Below are positions 51,921-62,235 of a stretch of DNA of 64,000 bases, piece by piece. Origin of the DNA: Strigamia acuminata (lineage: Eukaryota > Arthropoda > Chilopoda > Geophilomorpha > Linotaeniidae); assembly GCA_949358305.1 (NCBI GenBank), contig OX442319.1, forward strand, positions 4,216,001-4,280,000, given 5' to 3'. The notes under the pieces were generated by a model, which saw only the letters and a list, made by a program, of their open reading frames with translations, ran no database searches and was not told the origin of the DNA. Each line of letters starts with the position of its first letter. The first letter of the stretch is position 1. The translations under genes and the position numbers were made by a program.

Positions 51921-52090
51921 ATCGACTGTACTGGTCAAATGAAAATGACACAATTCTACAACAAATTCTTTATATATTGGCACGTTAACGAAACGTAAAC
52001 GTATTCTTTACACAAGGCTGGCAAAAACGTATAGTGGACAATGTTGGCGATCAATATTGTTTATTTCATTTCTTTATTTTGGTGGCAACA
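51921..52090 (-). promoter_or_regulatory. Conserved 5' flank of LRR copy D
   Basis: Diverged version of the family 5' block, ending GGTGGCAACAAAATAAC, as in copy A. Confidence 0.45.
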
Positions 52091-52458
52091 AAATAACTAC
52101 TCCCCAAAACCATACACAAACATTTAAAAATTAAAATTTTAACCCAAATTGTAAGTTGATTAGTAACTGAGCCTCGTTTTCACGTAAGTGTGATGTCATC
52201 AGATGTAATTGCAAACACTACCCATTTGCTAAACTGACGTTCATGTCTCTGAAATTCCTGAACCAGTGTATACTATTCCCGTAAATTGTCAAAATCCAGC
52301 ACTAAATGCAATAGCGTGACGTCGCATTTGCTGATACTGTACATTACATATGCGCAACTGCGACATCCAAATGCAATTTTTAATCATGAAATCAATTTGG
52401 TCCGTCCGCTCTAAGTGGCTTGTTTCATCGTGTGGACAGGGCCAGACTCGGGTATTGC

Positions 52459-52735
52459 GGGGGCCCCAAGCTAAAATTTTTTAGGGGGCCCTTTTCCCCG
52501 CCTCCCACCAAAAAAAAGTTTAATTTTAAAAGTCTAAAAAATACACTTACTAATAAATCAGCTGCCCCCACGAAGATAACTTCCATGCACAGCGCAACAT
52601 CCTTAAAGCAGCTCCTTGCACCGTGCGTGCGTCTTGCGCGGTTCTCTGCAACCAGATGGCGCTGCAGGTTCCGGAACAAACCAAGGGCCCCAGAAATGAC
52701 CATCCGGAAGTGGTGTGGGTCAATTGAGTGACCCA
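52459..52735. other. GC-rich block, possible element end
   Basis: GGGGGCCCCAAGC followed by AGGGGGCCCTTTTCC resembles ends of small DNA transposons and the sequence at 10292. No pair of inverted ends could be defined. Confidence 0.25.
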
Positions 52736-53028
52736 CGTGCATTGTCTATTGTTTAATCAGTACAGCTCAAAAGTATTTTGACAATAAGTTTATTTAGCTT
52801 CATTAAACCTTAATAAACAATATATAAACAATAGAACAATAAAACAATATTTCTAGCAAAATGTATAGAAATTAGGCAAAAATATTGACAAGAACAGATT
52901 TTATTTAAAAAAAAGCAGTTTCTTGGGTTCAAAAGTATTTTGACCAGTAAGTAATAACTGTAATGAAATATTTAAACTTTTATTTGATATCGCAAAATTG
53001 GAAGATTATCAAATGTTAATACTGAAAA

Positions 53029-53190
53029 TTCGCCAATTTCAGAGCTATAGGACGTATAGGCCATTTGGTCCTAATTTAATCACTTCGGAAATCGCCAAAC
53101 TGACCAGCGCCAATCGGGCCATCGCCAATTTAGCCCATCGCCAATCTTCATTCGCCAATTTGGGCGTCGTCAATTAGGTCCTCGTCCATG
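53029..53190. repeat. Cluster of ATCGCCAAT-type motifs
   Basis: At least five copies of (A/T)TCGCCAAT(C/T) within 160 bp, alternating with GG(G/T)CC(A/T)A-like words. The design recalls the motif-rich arms of the 37.9-kb foldback element but with a different core. Confidence 0.6.
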
Positions 53191-53792
53191 ACATGTAAAA
53201 ACCTCCCTTTATTATTATTTATTGTCCCGAATTTGTCCAAAGACTTTGTTATTACCCCGTCTGTAGACTGAAGCGTTACTACGCACTAGTTTCTATGGCA
53301 ACCGCTGTTATCTTTGTTTGTTTAAATTTTGATGCTCATGCCCCGAACTTCTTCGATCAAGCTCGATCCAGCTCGATTTATTGCATTTTTATTAGGTTTC
53401 AAAGTGTCTAAACACCATCAAAGTGGAAGCAGACTATAGTAAGAGCAGAGGGGAATAGATAAATCAACTTGTTTGGATTTCATTTGATTTTTTCCTCCTG
53501 TTTATAGAGTTCGGCGCAATCGTGCATCGAACGTTAGGCCTAACTCAGCGAATTGAATTGGAACCAGCACGGAATTAAGCGGTTTATGATGCGAATGACA
53601 ATTGGAGATATCATTATTGCTGTTCAGAGTACACATACTGATATTATTTGAATATCGTCCGATTTAGTTAAATGTATTAATATGGTACTTAATTGTTTTT
53701 ACTATTTTTTAATTTCAGAATAAGTTCCTTTCGGTGTCTTTAGCATATGGAAAGCTTCGAATTTGTTACTCTACTGAAGTAAAGAAAACAAA

Positions 53793-54395
53793 ATGAATAG
53801 GAAACGTGAGGATTACTGTTGCAATCTGTGTGACTATTCCTGTACATACATTAGCCAATTGCAACAGCACATGCTTAAACAAACTGGTGAAAAGCCTTAC
53901 AAATGTCGAATATGTACACTTTCCTTTCAGAAAAAAGGAAACATGACTGTTCACATGCGAATTCACACGGGAGAAAAACCATTTGAGTGCCATTTGTGTG
54001 ATTATTCTTCGGCTGAAAGTGGGAATTTAAAAGTCCATCTATTAACCCACACAGGAGAAAAACCATTCAAGTGCCATTTGTGTGATTATTCTTGCAATCA
54101 AAATGGGACCTTAAAAACACATCTATTAACCCACACAGGAGAAAAACCGTTCAAGTGCCATTTGTGTGAATATTCTTGCAATCAAAATGGGGATTTAAGA
54201 AGACATCTATTAATTCACACAGGAGAAAAACCTTACAAGTGTCCTTTGTGTGCGTATTCTTGCAATCAAAGTCGGAATATAACAAGACATGTATTAACCC
54301 ACACAGGAGAAAAACCATTCAAGTGCCATTTGTGTGATTATTCTTGCATTGAAAGAAAGTGTTTAAGAAGACATCTATTAACCCACACTGGATAA
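53793..54395 (+). CDS. C2H2 zinc-finger protein, seven fingers
   Basis: ATG at 53793 (MNRKREDYC) opens 200 codons with seven tandem C2H2 fingers joined by TGEKP linkers (for example HTGEKPFKCHLC, DYSCNQNGTLKTHLLTH). The first finger has Gln in place of the last His (HMLKQTG), so it is probably non-functional. Finger spacing and linkers indicate a DNA-binding nuclear protein; fingers 3-7 are near-identical outside the recognition positions, pointing to recent internal duplication. The frame ends at TAA inside a linker (HTG then stop). There, a G-to-T change and a 1-bp deletion relative to the repeated GGAGAAAAACC sequence cut off at least two more fingers that remain readable downstream to 54562. 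A 5' untranslated exon junction is likely at about 53720 (AATTTCAG). Confidence 0.85.
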   Translation: MNRKREDYCCNLCDYSCTYISQLQQHMLKQTGEKPYKCRICTLSFQKKGNMTVHMRIHTGEKPFECHLCDYSSAESGNLKVHLLTHTGEKPFKCHLCDYSCNQNGTLKTHLLTHTGEKPFKCHLCEYSCNQNGDLRRHLLIHTGEKPYKCPLCAYSCNQSRNITRHVLTHTGEKPFKCHLCDYSCIERKCLRRHLLTHTG

Positions 54396-54562
54396 AAAGC
54401 ATCAAGTGTCATTTGAGTGTTTATTCTTGCATTGAAAGAAAGAGTTTAAGAAGACATCTTTTAACCCACACAGGAGAAAAACCGTTCAAGTTTCATTTGT
54501 GTGCTTGTTCGTCTAACCGAAATGATAACTTGAAAACTCATTTCGATAAGTTCAGAAATTAA
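54396..54562 (+). pseudogene. Severed zinc-finger C-terminal part
   Basis: Continues the finger array in a shifted frame (YSCIERKSLRRHLLTHTGEK, then a degenerate finger FHLCACSSNRNDNLKTHF) to a stop after DKFRN. In the ancestral gene this was presumably the C-terminus. Confidence 0.75.
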
Positions 54563-55619
54563 AAGATTTCGTATCGTTCATTCCGTTCAAAACGATTGAT
54601 TTCTGCCATTATTAGAGCAATTCAATTTTTGCTTGAAAAATTTAGAAAAGGTAAAAAATCTGTATATTTGTATATTTTTCTTGCTTAATTTCCAATTTTT
54701 AAAACTCAAACAAAACATGCATTGTATGAGAAATGTTAAAATCATCTTTCTGCTGTTTTTAAATTAGTTTTTGCCGTTTTTGAATTGGTTTTTGCCATTT
54801 TTTAATTAGATGTTCCCGCATTTAATTATTTTAAATTAGATTTTGCCAGTTTTCTTCATTTTCAATTACATTTTGTTGTTTTTATTCATTTTCAATTAAA
54901 CTTTGTTATTTGATTTTGTTACTTTTATTCATTTTCAATTATATTTTGTCATTTTTCTTCATTTTAAATGAAATTTAGCCATATTTCTTCATTTTAAATG
55001 AAATTTTGCCACATTTAAATAAGATTTTGCCAGCTTTAAGATTTTCCAAATTTTCTCTGTTGTATGATTTTTATGTGTTTGTTTTTCTCATTTCATTTCC
55101 AATTTGAATAAACAATCCGCACATAATTTAAAACTGATTTTAAACCCGTTTATGGTTACAGCCAGTCCGATCCGCACTGGAACCTAAAAGTTTATTTATA
55201 AAATGCGTACAAACAAATACAAATTTTGATCATGGCGGATCAATGGAGTCCTGTTAGATTCTAGGGAAATTCCTCCGCCCGGCTGCAATGACAAAATTAA
55301 TGCCAGATTTAAAAGTTTTTGAATTAGTAAGTCGAAAATATACATAATAAATATTTAATAATCTAAGCAGATAACTTTTAAATTTACTTTGTCTTTCAGT
55401 CTGTGTAATGTCATCACACGCACAGAAGCGAACGAAATAGAATCAAATAAAATCAAGTGGGTGTCGGTTCCGGTTGGTGCTGGGCATCCTGGTATAGCCA
55501 CTGGTTACCACTGTCAAAAAAAACATAATAATATTTAACACACTTACCGAAATTTTTCGCTGCTTCTTTGAATGCCTCATTTTCTTTTGTCAATTTTCGA
55601 TTAAGTAGTTCTTCCTATT
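54563..55619. other. Zinc-finger gene 3' flank, T-rich repeats
   Basis: Contains a degenerate tandem run of TTTGCC(A/G)TTTTTxxTTCATTTTxAATTAxA units (54760-55040), repeated in part at 55950-56090, and an AATAAA at about 55107. No gene seen. Confidence 0.5.
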
Positions 55620-56060
55620 AAGTATTAACCCATCCTGGAGAAAAACCGTTCAAGTGTAACTTGTGTGCTTATTTGTCTAATCGAAATGATAATTTGAAAA
55701 CTCATTTCAGTAAGCACAGAAATTAAAACATTTCGTATCATTCATTCCGTTCAAATTTTTTAAATTGAAGACGATTGATTTCTGCTTTTATTAGGGCAAT
55801 TCAATTTTTACTCTTTTGAAAATAGCATTATCTGCTTGAAAAATTTAGAAAAAGTAAATCTCTAGATTCGTAGATTTTTCCGGCTAAAATTCCAATTTTT
55901 GAAACTCAAACAAAACATGCATTGTATGAGAAATGTTAAAATCATCTTTCTGCCATATTTAATTATTTTCAATTAAAGTTAGCCATTTTTCTTCATTTTC
56001 AATTAAATTTTGACATTTTTCTTCATTTTCAATTAGATTTTGTTGTTTTTATTCATTTTC
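55620..56060 (+). repeat. Duplicate of the zinc-finger gene 3' end
   Basis: AACCCATCCTGGAGAAAAAC and the following finger (CNLCAYLSNRNDNLKTHF, then SKHRN and stop) repeat 54460-54562. The 3' flank is also repeated (54563-54760 against 55725-55960; for example GACGATTGATTTCTGC and TGCATTGTATGAGAAATG). The copied block is a tandem duplication about 1.17 kb downstream of the original. Confidence 0.8.
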
Positions 56061-56199
56061 AATTAAAGTTTATTTGATTTTGTTGTTTTTATTGATGTTA
56101 TAATTAATTTATATTTATCTCAACAACCGCTTGGATTTCTCCCTAACAATGAATTTCACAAATAACATAAAAATCAATGTAAATAAGTAAAATAAAATT

Positions 56200-57486
56200 T
56201 TAAAAACTTGAGTAATCAGCCATGACCTCACTTCTCTCATCCCTCAATTTAGATCTAACCAAACTTCTTTTCTTGGAAGCAGCAACATTTCCCATATGTC
56301 TTTCAAATTTGCTCGTTTTTAATGTCGCATCTCCATCAATCTCTAATGGAGCACCCAACTCAAACACATCGCGAAGCAAATCATTCTCAGCCAGATGTAA
56401 ATTCATCCCCGATCCCAAAACACTGCAAAAAGCGTCGTATTGACGTCTACGACACCAACTGTCAATCTTTAAAACTTCCTGCCCAAAACGAACTTGAATA
56501 CACGGCGCTTCATTTTCCTCAACACTACGTAAAACATCTCTAAAACTACATCGTTGCTCTTTTCTTTCCTTCTTAGCCCGATATTTACGACTATCAGTGG
56601 CAAGTTCTTTCAGTTTCGAACACAGATCGTCTTCCGTATCTCTTCCCATAAAATTCCCATCGTCTTCTCGCGCTATTTCACACACCAACGCAATAGTTTC
56701 GCCAGCAAATATACGAAGTTCAACGTCGGAACTCTCCAGCAATTCGCTCAAGCGCTTCACACGCAGCTCAGCCATCGAAGACACTTCGCTGATACAAACA
56801 ACCGTCAATAGAAGGCTCCACGCAACTAAACACGACGAATGTAGCGATGTTTCCTCCAGTGTGTGACTGGGAACACTACCGTCGTCTTTCAAACGTGAAA
56901 CACCGAAGATTGCTTCAAAATTTGACATCAAAGAACGGATTGTGCCGTGTTCCATCTCTCCCACCATAAATGCTAATAGAGCCAAGGCAGTGGCGCACTT
57001 ACAACGGGTTTTGACCGCTATTGATTCATCGTTAAGTGATGTTGTCAACACGGGACTTAACTCGGCAAACAACGACTCGCTACTACTTCCGGGACCGAGT
57101 TGAATGCAAGTTAATACGGCTAAAATGGCCGCGGTCGACTGTTCTTCAACCTTGCCACGTTTCAAGCTTGATTTGATGCATTCGGTTATCGTTTCACGGG
57201 TTTGATAAATCACGTCGGGAAGAAATGTGCAAGCTAAGATTTTCTGCATGGATTCTAAACATGTCACGACAGTTTGTCTTCCTTTCGAGTTTTTTTGAGT
57301 AGCGCCGTCAATTGCATCTTTTAATTTGTCGACTATTTGCTCTGAGTTTTCGATTTCCGATGGATCTGCAACGAATCCATTGTCCAAGCTGCGAATATCG
57401 GACACCGAGTCAGATTTCTCATCACCGTGGTTTGTTTCGCTACGTTTTCGATCGCTATTTTTGGAATTTCTACGTCCTTTCGGCAT
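56200..57486 (-). CDS. Interferon-related developmental regulator (IFRD1/2-like), intronless
   Basis: ATG at 57486 opens MPKGRRNSKNSDRKR, 428 residues in one uninterrupted exon, near the 450 of vertebrate IFRD1. Diagnostic segments in order: an acidic/Ser N-terminus; SSLKRGKVEEQSTAA and CIQLGPGS; CATALALLAFM; SLHSSCLVAWSLLLTVVCI; VELRIFAGETIALVCEIAR; ATDSRKYRAKKERKEQR; SFRDVLRSVEENEAP; VLGSGMNLHL and NDLLRDVFELGAP; and a conserved basic C-terminus (SKFERH, RSKLRDERSEV). The armadillo-like family acts as a transcriptional co-regulator and, in yeast (Ifh-type and IFRD studies), on ribosomes; I infer only the general role. The absence of introns contrasts with the neighbours and could reflect retroposition or intron loss. 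No poly-A tract or target duplication was found. Confidence 0.9.
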   Translation of the reverse strand: MPKGRRNSKNSDRKRSETNHGDEKSDSVSDIRSLDNGFVADPSEIENSEQIVDKLKDAIDGATQKNSKGRQTVVTCLESMQKILACTFLPDVIYQTRETITECIKSSLKRGKVEEQSTAAILAVLTCIQLGPGSSSESLFAELSPVLTTSLNDESIAVKTRCKCATALALLAFMVGEMEHGTIRSLMSNFEAIFGVSRLKDDGSVPSHTLEETSLHSSCLVAWSLLLTVVCISEVSSMAELRVKRLSELLESSDVELRIFAGETIALVCEIAREDDGNFMGRDTEDDLCSKLKELATDSRKYRAKKERKEQRCSFRDVLRSVEENEAPCIQVRFGQEVLKIDSWCRRRQYDAFCSVLGSGMNLHLAENDLLRDVFELGAPLEIDGDATLKTSKFERHMGNVAASKKRSLVRSKLRDERSEVMADYSSF

Positions 57487-57852
57487 TTTGTGGAATTTGC
57501 TAGAGTTAACGTAATTTGCAGATATTGCAGATCTCAGTATCGCACGTGTGTTTACAGTAGAGGGTAGATGTTATATGTTCAATCTCCATCTTTGAGTTGT
57601 TTATATACGTATTTCTTTGTTTACGGTTACGATCTCGCTACGTTCACTTCCGATTATGCTTCTTACTTGATGTTAATCGAACGTTCTACTTCTGGTTAAG
57701 TGAAGTGAAGTAACGAAATGCAAGTGGGTAGTTTTTCGTTTCTCTACATTGGGCGAAATATCAAAATGTCTCCTTTCTTACTCTTAGATTTCACACGATT
57801 TTTATTGATTTTTCAGTCTATACACAATTCCACATGATTTTTAGGTAAAGCA

Positions 57853-58090
57853 GCAGTCTGTCGACAGTCTATCTGTCGACAGGCTATCTGTCGACAAAAT
57901 ATTCCCCACAGCATTCTGTCGACAGTCATTCTGTCGACACAATGTCCCGCCCAAGCAATCCCTCGACAGTCTATCTGTCGACACACGCCAGACAAGCATT
58001 CTGTCGACAACAGCTTAACGGCTTAACGACCACCTGTGGCCAGCCTGGGGCCTCCACCTGAAATGGGGACTTTAAATCTCTCTGCCCCAA
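57853..58090. repeat. GTCGAC-rich repeat, left copy
   Basis: Seven or so (T)CTGTCGACA(G) motifs spaced 17-30 bp, followed by GACCACCTGTGGCCAGCCTG and CTCCACCTGAAATGGGG. It is present as an inverted copy at 62660-62895. Downstream (58089-58200) a (TTTTA)n tract and CACTCCAGGGCTTCCGTAGT look like the reversed 3' tail of a non-LTR element. Confidence 0.8.
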
Positions 58091-58339
58091 TTTGACCTCA
58101 AAATGGGTTTTTATTTTTATTTTATTTTATTCATTCAATCTTTTATTCTTTTTTTACATTTTTACAACTCTGCACTCCAGGGCTTCCGTAGTGCTTGCAT
58201 ACATGATTCAATACACTAAAATACATGAATAAAGTTTCTATTTCTTAACAAATAACAAGTTTCGGTCAATAAGAAGAAATAACAACCTTAATACATAACA
58301 CAGATAAAGTTACAGAGCTGAAAAGCTCTTAAAAGCGAA

Positions 58340-59570
58340 CTTGAGTTGCTTAGCAACCTATAGGAGCGGCAGTGAAGCTTTATGCATTGCCCGTAAGTGG
58401 TTGTTTTACATAAGAAAAAAGTAATGTGACCTCAGACTTAAACTTGAATCGAATAAAGCATTGGGAACAAGTATTCTCATTACATAAAAACTTGAAATTG
58501 ACCAAAAACATATTAAACCAGGTTTAAATGTGAAAAACGAAGGGTAAACACGATGAGCCGAGAGCCGGGCGTGCTAAAACCCGACGCCTAAAGACGAAAA
58601 CGGCAGATACGAGTGAAAAGGAAGTATCTGCTCGCATTGTTTGTAAAAATGGCGGCCGCCCAGGCGCGACTCGCACCAAGCCGGCAAGTCACGCTGCTAG
58701 CGACTTGGACGGGCTGAGAATCGCCAATCCAAGTAGCGGGATGAAAAACTAGGCAAAATTTTACCTAAACGTTCATTTAACAGGACCCACGAGCTAGTAC
58801 TATTCCTAATTGCAGGCACGAAGCGATAAGCCACGCTAGCAGACGATGACGAGAGCAATCTGCTTCAAGGCCGATCGAGTTAGGGCGGCAAAACCAACGG
58901 GAAACGACCCACTAAAAGGACGGTGATCGAGTCAGATGAGTAACAACTGTTATTGTCGATAAAAGAGTGAAATTAAAAAGGTTAATTTCTGTGTCTAGGG
59001 CGTAACGAGATTCGGAAACGCGATGAAAAGGAGCGAAGCATGGAAAACGAGTTGCGGCAATCGATTCAAGCCACGATTCGAGAACCCACGCAAATCAAAT
59101 GTAAGTTTAACATAAAAGACAAGTTCAAAGCGTGTTTTCACTAGTTAATATCCTCCTTTGTAGGCACGTAAGCCAAGCAGCGCCCAGTAGCGGATCAAGG
59201 ACCGATACGACGGCTATGGCATGCCAACAAGTGAACGTAGGGGTGGGAAATTCAAAACGAGAGAGTGAAAAACCAAGCTAATAAATTCCAAGTACGTTAG
59301 AAAGAACTAACAATCATGTCTATTGTTTATCCTAGAGTTTTCCAAGAGGAAGCGGCTGCTTCTCGACCACTTCCTTGTTGCAAGAGCTGCTTGCAAACGT
59401 ACAACTATATGTATTATTATTAACAGAAGCCATCAGTAAAATTGAAATAAAAAATAAAAATATCAAATTGAAACAACGTATCACACTTTAACTATATAAC
59501 AAAACCATATTACATTACACATTTGATGGACCCACCAATTGACGGGTTGTTAATAAAGATTTAAAAAAAT
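58340..59570 (+). ncRNA. Candidate spliced non-coding transcript
   Basis: A GC-richer zone with stops in every frame shows several well-formed splice-like borders on the plus strand: TTGCAG before GCACGAAGCG (58816), GTCTAG before GGCGTAACG (about 58998), GTAAGTTT after CAAATG (about 59101) and TTTGTAG before GCACGTAAGCC (59164). It also has an AATAAA near 59552. The exon-like blocks share the words GCACG, TAAGCCA and AGCG. This may be a long non-coding RNA or the non-coding part of an unknown transposon. No known RNA family was recognised. Confidence 0.25.
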
Positions 59571-59785
59571 AAAATTGAAATATATCATTTTATTTTACTG
59601 CTCACTCACAGACAAAAGAGGTCAAAAGGGCAAGTTTTAACCCCCCCCCCCACATTCCGTTTACCATGTGACCAAAGGGTCAGTAAACTTGCTCCTGGTT
59701 AGTCACAAAACACTTGGTACTGACGTAATTTACGATGAATCTCAACAAAATTCCAGCAGTTTTTGATTATAACAATTTCAATTTA

Positions 59786-61043
59786 CTTGGAAAACATATT
59801 TTGTTATTACATAGTTTTTAAAGGCGATGAAAACAATTTTTTAAAGCAAAAATTTTAATTACTGGCAAAGACAAAAGAGGAATGCGTGTAGAGAGATTGC
59901 CTTTTCGATAGGATGATCCTCCAGGGTTGTACAAGGCAATCTGTCGACACGCATTCTTTAGACAGTCAGTCATTTTTTGACATCCAGATGGCGCCACTGT
60001 TTTCCCATAGAAACCCGTTGTTCAGGTTTATTATTTATTTTATAGATCACGAGCTTAATAAAGATTATTGTAACGTCGGATTCAGAAATTGAGCAAACTA
60101 AACTTGCCGAGATTTAACAGCAAATGCTATGTTTATGGGTGAATTTATTCGACTTTTATTTGTTTAAATAAAAAATGAAGATGTTTTTTTAAGGTTTTGA
60201 TGGAACCGTGTTCGATTACTTCAATGGAATTGAAGATTTGGAAAATAGAAGAGGGAGATTTCTCTGCAATGCTGCGGACAGAATACGAGAAGATAATTTC
60301 AGCAATTTGAGATATTTTAGGCAAGATTTTAATAATTGATAAAAACACACGATTTTAAGCTCGTGATCTATAAATTAAAAAATAACAAACGTTATTTTAT
60401 ACAATAATGCATTATTTTTATTATTTCAGTGTACAGCAAAATTATTTATCGTCAATTCGGACGGTGACAGTGGCGTGTTTTTTTCCTTTGCTGTTGAACG
60501 TGCAGAAGTAAACATCGAGAGGCAAAATATTCTGGCTGCGGAGGATAAATATTAAGTTTGGATTCGTTGTTGTAATTTGTATAAATAAAGATCGATTTTT
60601 ATTCATTTCTTTTTGTCTGTTGTTTGGAATATTAAATACGTGTTGGGCGTATGGAAAAATTGGACGATATCTGTCATAGAACAGGTCATTCCACACATAT
60701 TAAACGAAATTTTTTTTAAAAAAATACTCATTTCTAAGCGAGAAAAACCTGAACAACGGGTTTCTATGGGAAAACAGTGGCGCCATCTGGATGTCAAAAA
60801 ATGACTGTCTAAAGAATGCGTGTCGACAGATTGCCTTGTCGATAGATTGCCTTGTCGATAGATTGCCTTTTCGAGAGATCGCTTGCCATGGACAACCCTG
60901 GAGGAGCATTCTGTCGAAAAGGCAATTTCTCGACACGCATTTCCCCTTTGTCTTTGCCAGTAAATAAAATTTTTGCTTTAAAAAATTGTTTTTATCGGCT
61001 TTAAAAACTATGTAATAACAAAATATGTTTCCAAATAAATTTA
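59786..61043. mobile_element. Nested inverted-repeat element
   Basis: The left arm (59786-60033) and right arm (60743-61043) are inverted complements: ACATATTTTGTTATTACATAG, GGCAAAGACAAA, ATGCGTGT, CTGTCGACA, GACATCCAGATGGCGCCACT and AACCCGTTGTTCAGGTTT recur mirrored. Inside is a second inverted pair, TTTATAGATCACGAGCTTAA (60038-60057) and its complement (60355-60374). The right arm has extra GTCGA(T/C)AGATTGCC units. The whole lies between the GTCGAC-rich copies at 57853 and 62895. Confidence 0.85.
60424..60540 (-). CDS. Short terminal-exon candidate inside inverted repeat
   Basis: After an acceptor-like CTCCGCAG (about 60540) the minus strand reads NILPLDVYFCTFNSKGKKHA then VTVRIDDK and TAA, followed by AATAAT/AATAAA-like signals. 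The composition is protein-like and the stop-polyadenylation layout is sensible, but no upstream exon or family was identified. It may be a captured host exon. Confidence 0.3.
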
Positions 61044-62037
61044 ATAAATGATAATTGATTTTTTATTTTTTTATGTGAGCCATTTATTTATACAACGTTT
61101 TCAAGGCAAATCCACTTGTTTACACAAAATAATTCGAAAAACACATAAATTGACCTTTCTTCGAGGAAAATAAATGTTTTGGCCGTGGTTCATCGCAGCG
61201 CGCAATATGCCACAGAAACAGATCATTTTTTGAGGAAAAAAGACCAAGAAATGCCGGTTTTGTATTGAAATGGAGTGGCCAACGCCACAAAACCATTTAG
61301 AAATTCTACAAAACCAACTTACGAAACTTCGGACCAGGAAATTGTTAAAATGACCGCTCGGAACGTGTAGTCAAAAACCACAAAAAAAGAATTTTGGCCA
61401 CCAAAAACATATTAAATTGCAGTTTATTTTGGTTGTTTTTGGTAATTTATTTTTGGTGTGTAGTAGTGGAATGTGGAAAAGGGGTTAAAAATGGGTCAAA
61501 GTCACTGGTCACTGATTGGGGTGAGTGACCGAGTAACTCAACAAGAATTGGAGTGCCAGAAGTTAAAAAACTGACAAAAAAGCATAAAAACCATTAAAAA
61601 AATGGCTTAAAACTGAAAAAAACTTAAGGAATCATCAAAAAATTGATGAAAACTATTTAAACTAATTAAACTAGAATTAGCTATTTCACTGCGTCGCCAT
61701 CTATCGGCAGAATAAAAAGCTGAAAAACGAGCTCGAAATTCAAATTTAATAAACTTTAATTCACTACAAACGGTCATAAAATAACAAGAAAAAAATATTC
61801 GAATGGAAACGCAAAATGTGTTCAGAAGTGCTGTATAAAATTGAGTTATAAAATCAAGTCATTTTACATCGATGTAAAATGAGATATCTTGTCAAGATAT
61901 CTTGTCAACCGAATTATTCAAAAACATAGAAATAAACCTATACAAACATTCCAAATTAAAACAATTATATTCAATAATATAACAATTACAAAAAACGTGG
62001 GAATGTAACAGCGATAAATACAAGTAGTTCATGTATT

Positions 62038-62235
62038 TTACAACCACGGATGCCACGCCGGATCCATGCGACACAAATTGTCCTGGCAATTTGCCGCAGC
62101 CACCAACGTGCTCACCTTCTTGCTCTCGGCGCCGTTGAATGTGACGAGATCTAAAAAATTCAATTTATTTTAATCAGTGAATGTCGAAAAACTAAACTAT
62201 TTCCAATTTTCTCACTTTGCAGACGCGCCATAACT
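62038..62235 (-). CDS. Small gene or last two exons, unrecognised
   Basis: An exon ending at 62216 (MARLQ, ATG at about 62231) joins in phase over a 65-bp intron (GTGAGA to TTTTTAG) to an exon at 62150-62038 reading NLVTFNGAESKKVSTLVAAA and CQDNLCRMDPAWHPWL, then TAA. This could be a 42-residue protein if the ATG is the start, or the end of a larger one, since CAG precedes the ATG. Coding quality is high (GC-rich codons against an AT-rich background). I cannot assign a family. Confidence 0.4.

Noticed and set aside
25907-51983. F-box annotation for the LRR family
   Set aside because: The N-terminal 45 residues lack the F-box pattern of LPxE, a later VCxxW and its spacing, whereas BC-box and Cul2-box patterns fit at the right positions. 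Not excluded entirely.
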